A stretch of DNA of 37,431 nt from an uncultured Pseudomonadota bacterium (GTDB lineage: Bacteria; Pseudomonadota; Gammaproteobacteria; Burkholderiales; Usitatibacteraceae), in assembly GCA_937898635.1 (NCBI GenBank), contig CALEJW010000007.1, positions 1 to 37,431 on the forward strand, read 5' to 3'. Made by a program: the position numbers and the translations under genes. Shown here one piece after another: positions 8,181 to 16,346 of this stretch; position 1 is the first letter of the stretch; each line of letters starts with the position of its first letter. The notes under the pieces were generated by a model. It was not told the DNA's origin. It made no database searches and saw nothing but the letters and a program-made list of their open reading frames with translations.

Positions 8181-10195
8181 CGTTCCTCGAGCATCGCGCG
8201 AAATTGCGCCTCGTCCAGCACCGCGACGCCCAGCTCGAGCGCCCGGTCGAGCTTGGCGCCCGCCTCGGCACCGGCCACGACGAAATCGGTCTTGCGTGAC
8301 ACCGAGCCGGTCACCTTGCCGCCGGCGGCCTCGATGCGCTCTCGCGCCTCCTCCCGCGTCATCGTGGGGAGCGTGCCCGTGAGCACCACGATTTTACCCG
8401 CGAAGGGGCCGGCGGTGGCGGCGCGGGCCGGCTCGCCCTCGTCCCAGCGCAGCCCCGCCGCGCGCAGCGCGTCGATCACCTCGCGGTTGTGGGGCTCGGC
8501 GAAGAAGCGCGCGATGCTCTCGGCGACCACGGGGCCCACGTCCGGGGCCTGCTCGAGCGCCTGCGCGTCGGCGGCCATCAGCGCGTCCAGCCCGCCGAAG
8601 TGCGCCGCGAGGTCCTTCGCGGTCACCTCCCCCACGTGGCGGATGCCCAGCGCGTAGACGAAGCGCGCGAGCGTCGTCTCGCGGCTTTTCGCGATCGCCG
8701 CCACCACGTTCGCGGCGGATTTCTCCCCCATGCGATCGAGCGCGGCGAGCTTCTGCGCGTCGAGCCCGTAGAGGTCCGCGGGCGTGCGCACGAGGCCCCC
8801 GTCCACGAGCTGCTCGACGAGGCGCTCGCCCAGCCCCTCGACGTCCATCGCGCGGCGCGAGGCGAAGTGCAGGAGGGAGGCCTTGCGCTGCGCGGGACAG
8901 TAGAGCCCGCCGGTGCAGCGCGCGGCGCTCTCGCCCTCGAGCCGCACCACCGCGGAGCCGCACTCGGGGCAGGCCGCGGGCATCTCGAAGCGGTCGGCCT
9001 TCGCGCGCGGCCCCGGCGCGGCCACGCGCGCCACCTCGGGGATCACGTCGCCCGCGCGGCGCACCACGACGCGGTCCCGGAGCCAGACGTCCTTGCGGCG
9101 CACCTCGTCCTCGTTGTGCAGGGTCGCCCGCGACACCGTCGTGCCGCCCACGAACACCGGCGCGAGCCTCGCCACGGGCGTGATCGCCCCGGTGCGCCCG
9201 ACCTGCACGTCGATCGCGAGGAGTTCCGTCTCCGCCTCCTGCGCCGGGAACTTGTGCGCCACCGCCCAGCGCGGGGCGCGCGCGACGAAGCCGAGCCGCT
9301 CCTGGTCGGCGAAGCGGTTCACCTTGTAGACGACGCCGTCGATGTCGCAGGCGAGCGAGGCGCGGCGAGCGGCGACGTCGCGGTGGAAGGCGAGGAGCCC
9401 CGCCTCGCCCTCGACCGTGCGGCGCTCGCGGAAGACGGGCAGCCCCAGCGCGGCCAGGCGCGCCATGAGCGCATCCTGGGTCGCGGGCAGGTCGAAGCCC
9501 TCGTGGGCGCCCACGCCGTAGGCGTAGAAGGTGAGCCGCCGCTTTGCGGTGAGCTTCGGGTCGAGCTGGCGAAGGCCGCCGGCCGCCGCGTTGCGCGGGT
9601 TCACGAAGGTCTTCTCGCCCGCCTCGGCCTGTTGCCGGTTGAGGGCCTCGAAGTCGCGCCGCAGCATCACCACCTCGCCGCGCACCTCGAGGAGGGCGGG
9701 CGAGGCGCCCTCCAGGTGCAGCGGCACGGAGCGCAGGGTGCGCAGGTTCGCGGTGACGTCCTCGCCCACCGCGCCGTCGCCGCGCGTGGCGCCGCGCACG
9801 AACCGTCCCTTCTCGTAGGCGAGGCTCACCGCGAGGCCGTCGAGCTTCAGCTCGCAGGCGTACTCGACCGCCTCGCGCTCGAGGCCCTCGCGGCAGCGCC
9901 GGTCGAACGCCGCGACCTCCTCGTCGGTGAAGGCGTTGGCGAGCGAGAGCATCGGCACGCGGTGGCGCACCGACGCGAAGCCCTCGGCGGGCTCGCCGCC
10001 CACGCGCTGCGTCGGCGAATCCGGCGAGGCGAGCTCCGGGTGCGCGGCCTCCAGCTCCGCGAGCTCGCGGAAGAGCTCGTCGAAGGCCGCGTCGGCGATC
10101 TCCGGGGAATCCTCGACGTAGTAGAGGCGGTTGTGGCGCTCGATCTCGCGCCGGAGCCACGCCACCCGCTCCGCGGCCGCGCGCGGCGCCGCCAT
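8177..10195 (-). CDS. ligA: NAD+-dependent DNA ligase
   Basis: Seals nicks in replicated and repaired DNA using NAD+. The 672-residue product has the full set of domains: an N-terminal Ia domain (YYVEDSPEIADAAFDEL), the adenylation domain with active-site K117 in KLDG (117-120), an OB fold, a four-cysteine zinc finger (CPECG paired with CTGGLYCP), helix-hairpin-helix repeats around YALGIRHVGEVTAKDLA, and a C-terminal BRCT domain (about 592-672, starting at GKIVVLTGTLP). The ATG at 10195 lies two bases after the zipA stop; the open frame continues upstream but only in the shadow of zipA. The stop overlaps the galU start. smc-zipA-ligA is a conserved order in beta/gamma-proteobacteria. Confidence 0.97.
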   Translation of the reverse strand: MAAPRAAAERVAWLRREIERHNRLYYVEDSPEIADAAFDELFRELAELEAAHPELASPDSPTQRVGGEPAEGFASVRHRVPMLSLANAFTDEEVAAFDRRCREGLEREAVEYACELKLDGLAVSLAYEKGRFVRGATRGDGAVGEDVTANLRTLRSVPLHLEGASPALLEVRGEVVMLRRDFEALNRQQAEAGEKTFVNPRNAAAGGLRQLDPKLTAKRRLTFYAYGVGAHEGFDLPATQDALMARLAALGLPVFRERRTVEGEAGLLAFHRDVAARRASLACDIDGVVYKVNRFADQERLGFVARAPRWAVAHKFPAQEAETELLAIDVQVGRTGAITPVARLAPVFVGGTTVSRATLHNEDEVRRKDVWLRDRVVVRRAGDVIPEVARVAAPGPRAKADRFEMPAACPECGSAVVRLEGESAARCTGGLYCPAQRKASLLHFASRRAMDVEGLGERLVEQLVDGGLVRTPADLYGLDAQKLAALDRMGEKSAANVVAAIAKSRETTLARFVYALGIRHVGEVTAKDLAAHFGGLDALMAADAQALEQAPDVGPVVAESIARFFAEPHNREVIDALRAAGLRWDEGEPARAATAGPFAGKIVVLTGTLPTMTREEARERIEAAGGKVTGSVSRKTDFVVAGAEAGAKLDRALELGVAVLDEAQFRAMLEER

Positions 10196-10197
10196 CG

Positions 10198-11274
10198 TCA
10201 GGAGAAGAGCCGCCGCGCGAGCGCCCCGCCCGCCGGGATGCCGTGGGCCTCCATCCGCTTCGCCACCGCCTCCAGGGAGCGCACCACCGCCGCGAAGCCC
10301 GCGGCGCCCATGGGCCGGCGCTCGTCGTCCACGATCTCGCCGCCGAGGGCGGCCCCGAAGGCCTCCGCGACGTGCCCCATCTCCTCGAGCATGGCCACGG
10401 GGCGCGCCACGTGGGGCACGTCGAGCGCGAAGCCCAGTCCCGGGACCTGTCCCGCGTCGCGGCCCGCCGGCGCCTCGGGGAGGCGAAGCGACATGGCGGG
10501 GTTGCCGTCGGGCGCGCGCCGCTCGAAGCTCCCGCCGCCCGTCTCCGCGAAGCCGTGCTCGAGGGCGAGCGCCTTCACGCGCGCGAGCGGGAAGGCCGCG
10601 CCGGCGCGGCCCACGAGGTTCACGGCCACCTCGATGTCGGCCTCGGCGCAGAAGCGGTCGAGCTCCCGCGCGCGCGCGGCCGCCGCCGCCGCGCCCTCGC
10701 GCTGCGACACCGCGTTGATGGAGCCCGCGAAGCCCGCCACCGTCTCGTTGAAGGCGGCGATCTCCTCCTCCGCGACGGGGCCGGCCCGGCTCGCGAGCTG
10801 CAGGCCGACGCGCAATTCCCGCCACGCGTCCCGGGGCGAGTCCTCCACGGGCATCCACAGCTCGTCCACGAGGCCCTCCACGTGGACCGGGGTCGCGTGG
10901 GACTGGAGCGCGTCCAGGAGCGGCTCGAGCTGCGCGCGCGCGACCGGCTCGTCGGCGAGGATGAGCGCGATGGTGTCGATGCGGCTGGAGAGCTTCGCCG
11001 CCGCCGTGCCTTCCTCGGCGACCGGTTCCGCGGGCGGGGGCGCTTCCTGCGCCGTGTCGCCGGGGGCCGCTTCCCCGGCCGCGTCGCCCGGAAGCTCCCC
11101 GATCACCGGCTCGCGGCGCCCGGCGACCGGGTCGAGGAGCGCGTCGGGGTGGGCGCCGCGGAAGGCGGCCTCGGCCTGGCGGCGCGCGCGCCGCTCGACG
11201 AACACGTTGTAGCCCGCCACCGCAGCCACGAACACGGCGCCGAGGACGAGGAGGGCGAGCTGCAGGTCGCTCAT
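10198..11274 (-). CDS. zipA: Cell division protein ZipA
   Basis: Inner-membrane anchor for FtsZ at the division septum. The 358-residue protein starts with an N-terminal membrane segment (about residues 5-24, LALLVLGAVFVAAVAGYNVF). A basic stretch (VERRARRQAEA) and a long, low-complexity Pro/Glu/Ala linker follow, then a C-terminal globular region (about 220-350) that fits the ZipA FtsZ-binding domain. Sequence identity in the C-terminal domain is low across the family, so the call leans on architecture plus position directly between smc and ligA, the classical context. The ATG at 11274 is 10 bases after the smc stop. No strong Shine-Dalgarno is visible, suggesting coupled translation. Confidence 0.88.
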   Translation of the reverse strand: MSDLQLALLVLGAVFVAAVAGYNVFVERRARRQAEAAFRGAHPDALLDPVAGRREPVIGELPGDAAGEAAPGDTAQEAPPPAEPVAEEGTAAAKLSSRIDTIALILADEPVARAQLEPLLDALQSHATPVHVEGLVDELWMPVEDSPRDAWRELRVGLQLASRAGPVAEEEIAAFNETVAGFAGSINAVSQREGAAAAAARARELDRFCAEADIEVAVNLVGRAGAAFPLARVKALALEHGFAETGGGSFERRAPDGNPAMSLRLPEAPAGRDAGQVPGLGFALDVPHVARPVAMLEEMGHVAEAFGAALGGEIVDDERRPMGAAGFAAVVRSLEAVAKRMEAHGIPAGGALARRLFS

Positions 11275-11284
11275 GGCGGGGGCG

Positions 11285-14200
11285 TCACGCGGCTTGTTTG
11301 CGGGCGAATTCCATCGCGGCCTCGATGTCGACCTCCACGATACGCGAGACGCCCGGCTCCTGCATCGTCACGCCGATGAGCTGCTGGCCCATCTCCATCG
11401 TGATCTTGTTGTGCGTGATGAAGAGGAACTGGGTCTGCGCCGACATCTGCTTCACCAGCTCGCAGAAGCGCTCGGTGTTGGGGTCGTCGAGCGGCGCGTC
11501 CACCTCGTCCAGCAGGCAGAAGGGCGCCGGGTTCAGGCGGAAGAGCGAGAAGACGAGCGCGATCGCGGTGAGCGCCTTCTCCCCGCCCGAGAGGAGCTGG
11601 ATCGAGGTGTTCTTCTTGCCCGGGGGCTGCGCGAGCACCTGCAGCCCGGCGTCGAGGATCTCCTCGCCGGTGAGCCTGAGGGAAGCGTTGCCGCCGCCGA
11701 AGAGCGCCGGGAACATCTCCTGGAAGTTGCGGTTCACCGCCTCGAAGGTGCCCTGGAGGAGCTCGCGCGTCTCGCGGTCGATGCGCTTGATCGCCGCCTC
11801 GAGCGTCTCCACCGCCTGCGTGAGGTCCAGCGCCTGGGCGTCGAGGAAGTCCTTGCGCTCGCGGGAGCTGGCGAGCTCCGAGAGCGCGGCGAGGTTCACC
11901 GCGCCCAGCGCCGCGATCTCCTCCGTGAGGCGGGCGATCTCGGCCTGCATGCCCGAGGAGCGCACGCGCTTTTCGAGCTTTTCCGCGAGCTCCTCGCGGG
12001 TGACGCCCGCCTCCTGGATCTGCTGCGCGTACTGTTCCGCGTGGGTCGCGGCTTCCTGTTCCTTCACGCGCAGTTCCGTGATCCTCTCGCGCAGCGGTGC
12101 CAGGGTCTGCTCGGCGGTGAGGCGGCCTTCCTCGAGCGCGCGCAGCTCGTCGGTGAGGTTCTCGAGCCCGGCGCGGGCGTCGGAGAGCGTGCGCTCGCGC
12201 TCGGCCTTCACCGCGAGCGCGTCCTGGAGGCGGCCGCGGACCGTGCCCTCGTCGAGCCGCCCCAGCTCCGCCGTGACGCTTTCGCGGTTGCCCGCGAGCG
12301 CCGCCAGGCGCTCGCCGAGCGACACCGCGAGACGGCCCTGGGACTCGACCTTCTCGCGGCAGCTCCTCTCGTGGAAGCGCGCCTCCTGCACCGCGCGCTC
12401 CGCGGCCAGGATCGCCGCGCGCGCGGCGGCGAGCGCCTCGTCGGCGCCCTTCGCGGCCGCCTCGAGCTCCTGCAGGCGCTGCACGATCTCCTCGATCTTC
12501 TGCGAGCCCGCCTGCAGCGCGTGCTGCGCCTCCTCCATCTCGAGGCGCTCCTTCTCCTCCTCGCGCTCGATGTCGGCGAGCTCCGCGCGGATCGCCTCGC
12601 GGCGCGCCGTGGCCTGCTCCGTGCTCTGCGAGAGCTTCACGTGCTCGACCTCGAGGTCGTGGCCCGACTGGCGCGAGCGCGCGAGTTCCCCGCGCACGCG
12701 CCGGTCCTCGTCGCGCGCGGCCGCGAGCGCGGATTCCAGCTCGCGAAGGCGCGTCTCGACCGCGTTTCGCGCGGAGGCCACGCCGGGCGTCCTCGCCTGC
12801 AGGTCCTCGATCTCGCGCTGGCGCTGCAGCACGCCGTGCAGCTCCGACTGCGGGCCGTGGAAGACCACGCCCTGGCGGCTGAAGAGGTGGCCGGCCTTGG
12901 CGACCAGGAGCCCGCCCGGCGGCAGCACCCGCGCGAGCGCGAGGCCGTCCTCGCCCTCGGGGAGGATGAAGACGCCGGCGAGCGCGTCCTTCAGGTAGGC
13001 CGCCACGCCCGGGCGGGCGCTCGAGACGACCGAAGCCAGGGGCGCCAGGTGGGAAGCGCTCGCGCCGGCCTCCGCCGAGCCGCGCTCGACGAAGACGGCG
13101 AAGTTGCCGGGCGGCGCGTCGCGCAGGAGCTCGGCGAGGCCGCCCTCGTCCGCGAGGCGCGCGGCGTTCAGGCGCACGCCGAGGGCCGCCTCCACCGCGT
13201 CGTCCCAGCCGGCTTCCACGCGGATCGCCTGCCAGAGCCGCTCGGCGCGGTCGAGCGCGTGGGCCTTCGTCCACTCCGCCAGCCGCGAGTTGTTGTCGAG
13301 CTTCGCCTGCTGCGACTGGAGCGCGACCAGCGCCGCCTCGAGCTGCGCGAGCTCGCGCGTGCGCTCCTGCAGCGACTCCTGGGCGCCGCGCTGTTCCTGC
13401 TCCAGGGCGGGAAGCTTCGCTTCCGCCGCGCGCTGCGCCTCCTCGAGGGCGGCGAGCGTGGCGCCGAGGCTCTCGCGCTGCGCGGCGAGCGCGGCGAGCT
13501 TCTCCGGCTCGGGGAAGACGAGCGCCATGTTCTCCTGGCGCAGGCGGTTCTTGCGCGATTCCAGCTGGGCGAGGAGCTTGAGCGCGTGGGATTCGCGCGT
13601 CTCCTCGACGCCCTGCGCCTGCTCGGCGGCGTTCATCTCCGCGCCGGCCGCGCGCACGGCGGCGGCGGCCTCGCGCTGCGCGGTTTCCGCTTCCGGCAGC
13701 CGCGCCTTCGCCGCCTCGACGTCGGCCTCGCGCGCCTCGATGGCGGCGCGGGCGCTCTCGATCTCGCCCTCCCAGCGCCCGCCGTCGTCACGCGCCTCGG
13801 CGATGCGCCGCTCCACTTCCGCGATCTCGGTCGCGAGCCCCTCGAGCTGCGCGCCCATGCGGCGGCGGTTCTCGCCGAGGAAGGCGATCTCCTGCTCGAG
13901 GGCCTGCACCTCGCCGTTGGCCGCGTAGAGCGCGCCCTGGAGCGACGAGAGGTGGTCGGTCTCCTCGTAGTGGCGGCTCCTCAGGCTCTCGAGCGCGCGC
14001 TCCGACTCGCGCAGCTTCGCGGTCTCGGCTTCCAGCGCCACCTGCACCTTCTGGACCTCGTTCGCGCAGCGCGTCCTCGCCTGCTCCGCCTCGCGCAGCC
14101 GCGTGAAGGCGAGAAGGTTGTGGTTGAGCGCCAGCTGCGCCTGCAGGTCCTGGTAGCGTGCGGCGACTTCCGCCTGACCGGCGAGGTGCTCGAGCTGCGT

Positions 14201-14806
14201 CTCCAGCTCCGCGCGGATGTCGCCCACGCGGTCGAGGTTCTCCTTCGTGTCCTCCAGGCGCAGCTCCGTCTCGCGGCGGCGCTCGCGGTACTTGGAGACG
14301 CCCGCGGCCTCCTCGAGGAAGACGCGCAGCTCCTCGGGCTTCGAGGTGATCACGCGCGAGATCATCCCCTGCTCGATGATCGAGTAGGCGCGCGGGCCGA
14401 GACCCGTGCCGAGGAAGATGTCCTGCACGTCGCGGCGGCGCACGTGCGTGCCGTTGATGTGGTAGGTGGAGTCGCCGTCGCGCGAGAGCACGCGCTTCAC
14501 GCTGATCTCGGCGTACTGCGACCAGGGCCCGGCCACGCGGCCGAGGGTGTTGTCGAAGACGAGCTCCACGGAGGCGCGGCCGACGGGCTTGCGGTCGGCC
14601 GACCCGTTGAAGATTACGTCCTGCATGTGCTCGCCGCGAAGCTGCTTGGCGCTCGACTCGCCGAGCACCCAGCGCACCGCGTCGATCACGTTGGACTTGC
14701 CGCAACCGTTGGGACCGACCACGCCCACCAGCTGGCCGGGCACGGCGATCTGGGTCGGGTCGACGAAGGACTTGAAGCCGGAGAGCTTGACGGAAGTGAG
14801 TCGCAA
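11285..14806 (-). CDS. smc: Chromosome segregation ATPase SMC
   Basis: Condensin-type ATPase that compacts and segregates the chromosome, working with ScpA/ScpB (not in the window). The 1173-residue protein has the SMC layout: N-terminal head with Walker A GPNGCGKS at 31-38; long coiled coil; a globular hinge in the middle (about 500-650, around WDDAVEAALGVRLNAA); returning coiled coil; C-terminal head with signature LSGGEKALTAIAL (near 1072) and Walker B CLLDEVDAPLDDPN (near 1098). The start is TTG at 14806, chosen because the protein begins MRLTSVKLSGFKSF as expected and no in-frame ATG or GTG lies just upstream. No Shine-Dalgarno is evident, which is unusual here. A terminator-like hairpin sits in the leader. 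Confidence 0.97.
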   Translation of the reverse strand: MRLTSVKLSGFKSFVDPTQIAVPGQLVGVVGPNGCGKSNVIDAVRWVLGESSAKQLRGEHMQDVIFNGSADRKPVGRASVELVFDNTLGRVAGPWSQYAEISVKRVLSRDGDSTYHINGTHVRRRDVQDIFLGTGLGPRAYSIIEQGMISRVITSKPEELRVFLEEAAGVSKYRERRRETELRLEDTKENLDRVGDIRAELETQLEHLAGQAEVAARYQDLQAQLALNHNLLAFTRLREAEQARTRCANEVQKVQVALEAETAKLRESERALESLRSRHYEETDHLSSLQGALYAANGEVQALEQEIAFLGENRRRMGAQLEGLATEIAEVERRIAEARDDGGRWEGEIESARAAIEAREADVEAAKARLPEAETAQREAAAAVRAAGAEMNAAEQAQGVEETRESHALKLLAQLESRKNRLRQENMALVFPEPEKLAALAAQRESLGATLAALEEAQRAAEAKLPALEQEQRGAQESLQERTRELAQLEAALVALQSQQAKLDNNSRLAEWTKAHALDRAERLWQAIRVEAGWDDAVEAALGVRLNAARLADEGGLAELLRDAPPGNFAVFVERGSAEAGASASHLAPLASVVSSARPGVAAYLKDALAGVFILPEGEDGLALARVLPPGGLLVAKAGHLFSRQGVVFHGPQSELHGVLQRQREIEDLQARTPGVASARNAVETRLRELESALAAARDEDRRVRGELARSRQSGHDLEVEHVKLSQSTEQATARREAIRAELADIEREEEKERLEMEEAQHALQAGSQKIEEIVQRLQELEAAAKGADEALAAARAAILAAERAVQEARFHERSCREKVESQGRLAVSLGERLAALAGNRESVTAELGRLDEGTVRGRLQDALAVKAERERTLSDARAGLENLTDELRALEEGRLTAEQTLAPLRERITELRVKEQEAATHAEQYAQQIQEAGVTREELAEKLEKRVRSSGMQAEIARLTEEIAALGAVNLAALSELASSRERKDFLDAQALDLTQAVETLEAAIKRIDRETRELLQGTFEAVNRNFQEMFPALFGGGNASLRLTGEEILDAGLQVLAQPPGKKNTSIQLLSGGEKALTAIALVFSLFRLNPAPFCLLDEVDAPLDDPNTERFCELVKQMSAQTQFLFITHNKITMEMGQQLIGVTMQEPGVSRIVEVDIEAAMEFARKQAA

Positions 14807-14828
14807 GGTATTGGTTCTTATGAGAAAA

Positions 14829-14855
14829 CCCCACCTGGCCGGGCGGCCGGTGGGG
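14829..14855 (-). terminator. Intrinsic-terminator-like hairpin in the smc leader
   Basis: CCCCACC (14829-14835) pairs with GGTGGGG (14849-14855), and GGCC/GGCC inside extends the stem around a tiny loop with one unpaired base. On the minus strand the hairpin is followed at once by TTTT (14828-14825). It lies between a promoter-like sequence (14907-14879) and the smc start (14806), so it could act as an attenuator of the smc operon. It could also block antisense read-through from the exporter gene beyond queF. Confidence 0.5.
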
Positions 14856-14868
14856 CTGGGGGTTCGCG

Positions 14869-14874
14869 TACAAT
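14869..14874 (+). promoter_or_regulatory. Candidate -10 element for queF
   Basis: TACAAT on the plus strand, 33 bases before the queF ATG, matches the -10 consensus in five of six positions. No convincing -35 hexamer lies 16-18 bases upstream, because that area is the GC-rich hairpin. I saw no preQ1 riboswitch-like sequence in the leader. Confidence 0.3.
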
Positions 14875-14878
14875 CGGG

Positions 14879-14907
14879 ATTTTACCGGATCGATCCCCCG
14901 CGCCCAA
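14879..14907 (-). promoter_or_regulatory. Candidate promoter of the smc-zipA-ligA operon
   Basis: On the minus strand, TTGGGC (14907-14902) and TAAAAT (14884-14879) are separated by exactly 17 bases. Transcription would start near 14872, giving an smc leader of roughly 66 bases that includes the hairpin at 14855-14829. The -35 element touches the queF start codon, so the two divergent promoters would overlap and may interfere. Confidence 0.4.
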
Positions 14908-15419
14908 TGCCCATTCGAAAGACGCCGAAAAAGGACTTGACAGGCACCGCTCGAAATCTCGCCGAGGCGGGGATCACGCGCCTGAAGGCGCTGGGGGCCG
15001 GCGCGCGCGCGAAGGCGGCGAAGGCGCTCGAGACCTTCCCCAATCCGCAGCCCGGCCGCGACTACGCGATCCGCATGGAGATCCCGGAATTCACCTGCCT
15101 GTGCCCGAAGACGGGGCAGCCGGACTTCGCGACGCTGCACCTGGAGTACGTGCCCGACGCGAAGTGCGTGGAGCTGAAGAGCCTCAAGCTCTACGTCTGG
15201 TCCTTCCGCGACGAGGGGAAGTTCCACGAGGCGGTCACGAACGAGATCCTCGACGACCTCGTCGCCGCCACGCGCCCGCGCTACATGCGCCTCACCGCGG
15301 AGTTCTTCGTGCGCGGCGGCATCTACACCACGGTGGAGGCCGACTACCGCCGCAAGGGCTGGAAGCCCGCGCCGCGCGTCGACCTCGGCGAGCCCGCGGG
15401 TTCCGGCGCGGCGTCCTGA
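14907..15419 (+). CDS. queF: NADPH-dependent 7-cyano-7-deazaguanine reductase QueF
   Basis: Reduces preQ0 to preQ1 in queuosine tRNA modification, in the cytosol. The 170-residue protein is of the short, single-domain type. The catalytic cysteine is C66 in EFTCLCPKTGQPDF, with D73 as the acid/base. The QueF motif ELKSLKLYVWSF (89-100) is intact, as is the C-terminal region RYMRLTAEFFVRGGIYT. The ATG at 14907 is the only plausible start, because no other Met occurs before M57. This gives an unusual N-terminal extension of about 40 residues rich in Ala, Lys and Arg ahead of the normal start of the fold (ETFPNPQPGRDY). No other queuosine genes are adjacent. The gene is divergent from smc and converges on the exporter gene with seven bases between stops. 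Confidence 0.95.
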   Translation: MPIRKTPKKDLTGTARNLAEAGITRLKALGAGARAKAAKALETFPNPQPGRDYAIRMEIPEFTCLCPKTGQPDFATLHLEYVPDAKCVELKSLKLYVWSFRDEGKFHEAVTNEILDDLVAATRPRYMRLTAEFFVRGGIYTTVEADYRRKGWKPAPRVDLGEPAGSGAAS

Positions 15420-15426
15420 GCCCGCC

Positions 15427-16302
15427 TCACGGCGCCTCCCGCCGCAGGCCGCTCGCGAGGCTCGCGAGCACGATGAGGGAGCCGCCGATCCAGTCCTGCT
15501 CGCGCATCAGCTCGCCCGCGAGGTAGTAGGCGGCGACGGCGGCCACCACGAGCTCGAAGAGGAGCACCACGATCGCGCGGTTGGCGGGCACGCGCGAGAG
15601 CCCGTACTGCAGCGCGAGGCTCATGGCGAGGAGCGCGAAGCCCACCGGCACCCAGACTTCCCAGGTGATCGCCGCCACCCCCGCCGCCGCCGCGGCGGGC
15701 GTCGGCGAGAGCGGCAGGTAGGCGACGGCGGCCACGACCACGCCCAGCCAGATGGCGAGCGACTTCGTGGTGTCGCGGATGCCGGCGAGCTTGCGCACGA
15801 GCACGTTGCCCAGCGCGAAGAGGAAGCCCGCGCCCACCCCCAGCCAGTCGGCCCGCGAGGCGGGCCAGGGCGCGCCGTACTCCGGGTGCCAGAGCATCAC
15901 CGCCGCGCCGGCGAGCGCGACCGCCATCACCACGGCCCCGCGCAGGTCGAGGCGCTCGCCGAGCAGGCCGTGGGCGAGCGGCACCGTCCACAGCGGCGCG
16001 AGGTAGAAGAGCAGGAGCACGCGCATCACCTCGCCCTCGAGCACGCCGATCACGTAGGCGAGGTTGCTCCAGCCGATGGCGAGCCCCATGAGCAGGCAGG
16101 CCCAGGGCGCCTGCCGCACGTCGCGCCAGTGGCTCGCGAACATCGCCGTGCCGGCCACGAGCGCCACGCCGTAGGTGAAGACGAGCGACCAAGCGCCGTC
16201 GAGCCCCGCGTGGTCGAGCACGCGATAGGGATACCAGACGACGCCCCACAGGGAGGCGCCGACGAGGAGCGAGACGACGGGAAGGGAGGGGATGCGCAGC
16301 AC
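15427..16302 (-). CDS. EamA/DMT-superfamily transporter
   Basis: A 291-residue inner-membrane protein with about ten hydrophobic segments in two halves, the usual layout of drug/metabolite exporters with two EamA domains. The first half includes LLVGASLWGVVWYPYR and the motif-like LLFYLAPLWTVPLAHGLLGERL. The second half starts near WLGVGAGFLFALGNVLVRKL and ends with VVLLFELVVAAVAAYYLAGE. Substrate cannot be inferred. The start is GTG at 16302; out-of-frame ATGs just upstream belong to a non-coding frame. The gene is flanked by a divergent glycosyltransferase gene 44 bases away and the convergent queF, so it is probably monocistronic. Confidence 0.9.
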   Translation of the reverse strand: MLRIPSLPVVSLLVGASLWGVVWYPYRVLDHAGLDGAWSLVFTYGVALVAGTAMFASHWRDVRQAPWACLLMGLAIGWSNLAYVIGVLEGEVMRVLLLFYLAPLWTVPLAHGLLGERLDLRGAVVMAVALAGAAVMLWHPEYGAPWPASRADWLGVGAGFLFALGNVLVRKLAGIRDTTKSLAIWLGVVVAAVAYLPLSPTPAAAAAGVAAITWEVWVPVGFALLAMSLALQYGLSRVPANRAIVVLLFELVVAAVAAYYLAGELMREQDWIGGSLIVLASLASGLRREAP

Positions 16303-16313
16303 TTTCGGGCATC

Positions 16314-16319
16314 ATTCTA
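16314..16319 (-). promoter_or_regulatory. Candidate -10 element very close to the EamA start
   Basis: TAGAAT on the minus strand ends 11 bases before the GTG start codon. Transcription would begin around 16307, giving an almost leaderless message. No clear -35 hexamer is visible in the C-rich sequence upstream, so this is weak. Confidence 0.25.
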
Positions 16320-16346
16320 CCGTCCCGCTTCCCGCCCCCCCGAACG

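Noticed and set aside
14937..14942. Consensus TTGACA inside the queF 5' end as a promoter
   Set aside because: No -10-like hexamer lies 16-18 bases downstream, and the site is inside coding sequence.
11273..15526. A 1417-codon plus-strand open frame opposite smc, running past queF
   Set aside because: It is the shadow of smc; the encoded text is Leu/Arg/Ala rich without motifs, and smc is complete on the other strand.
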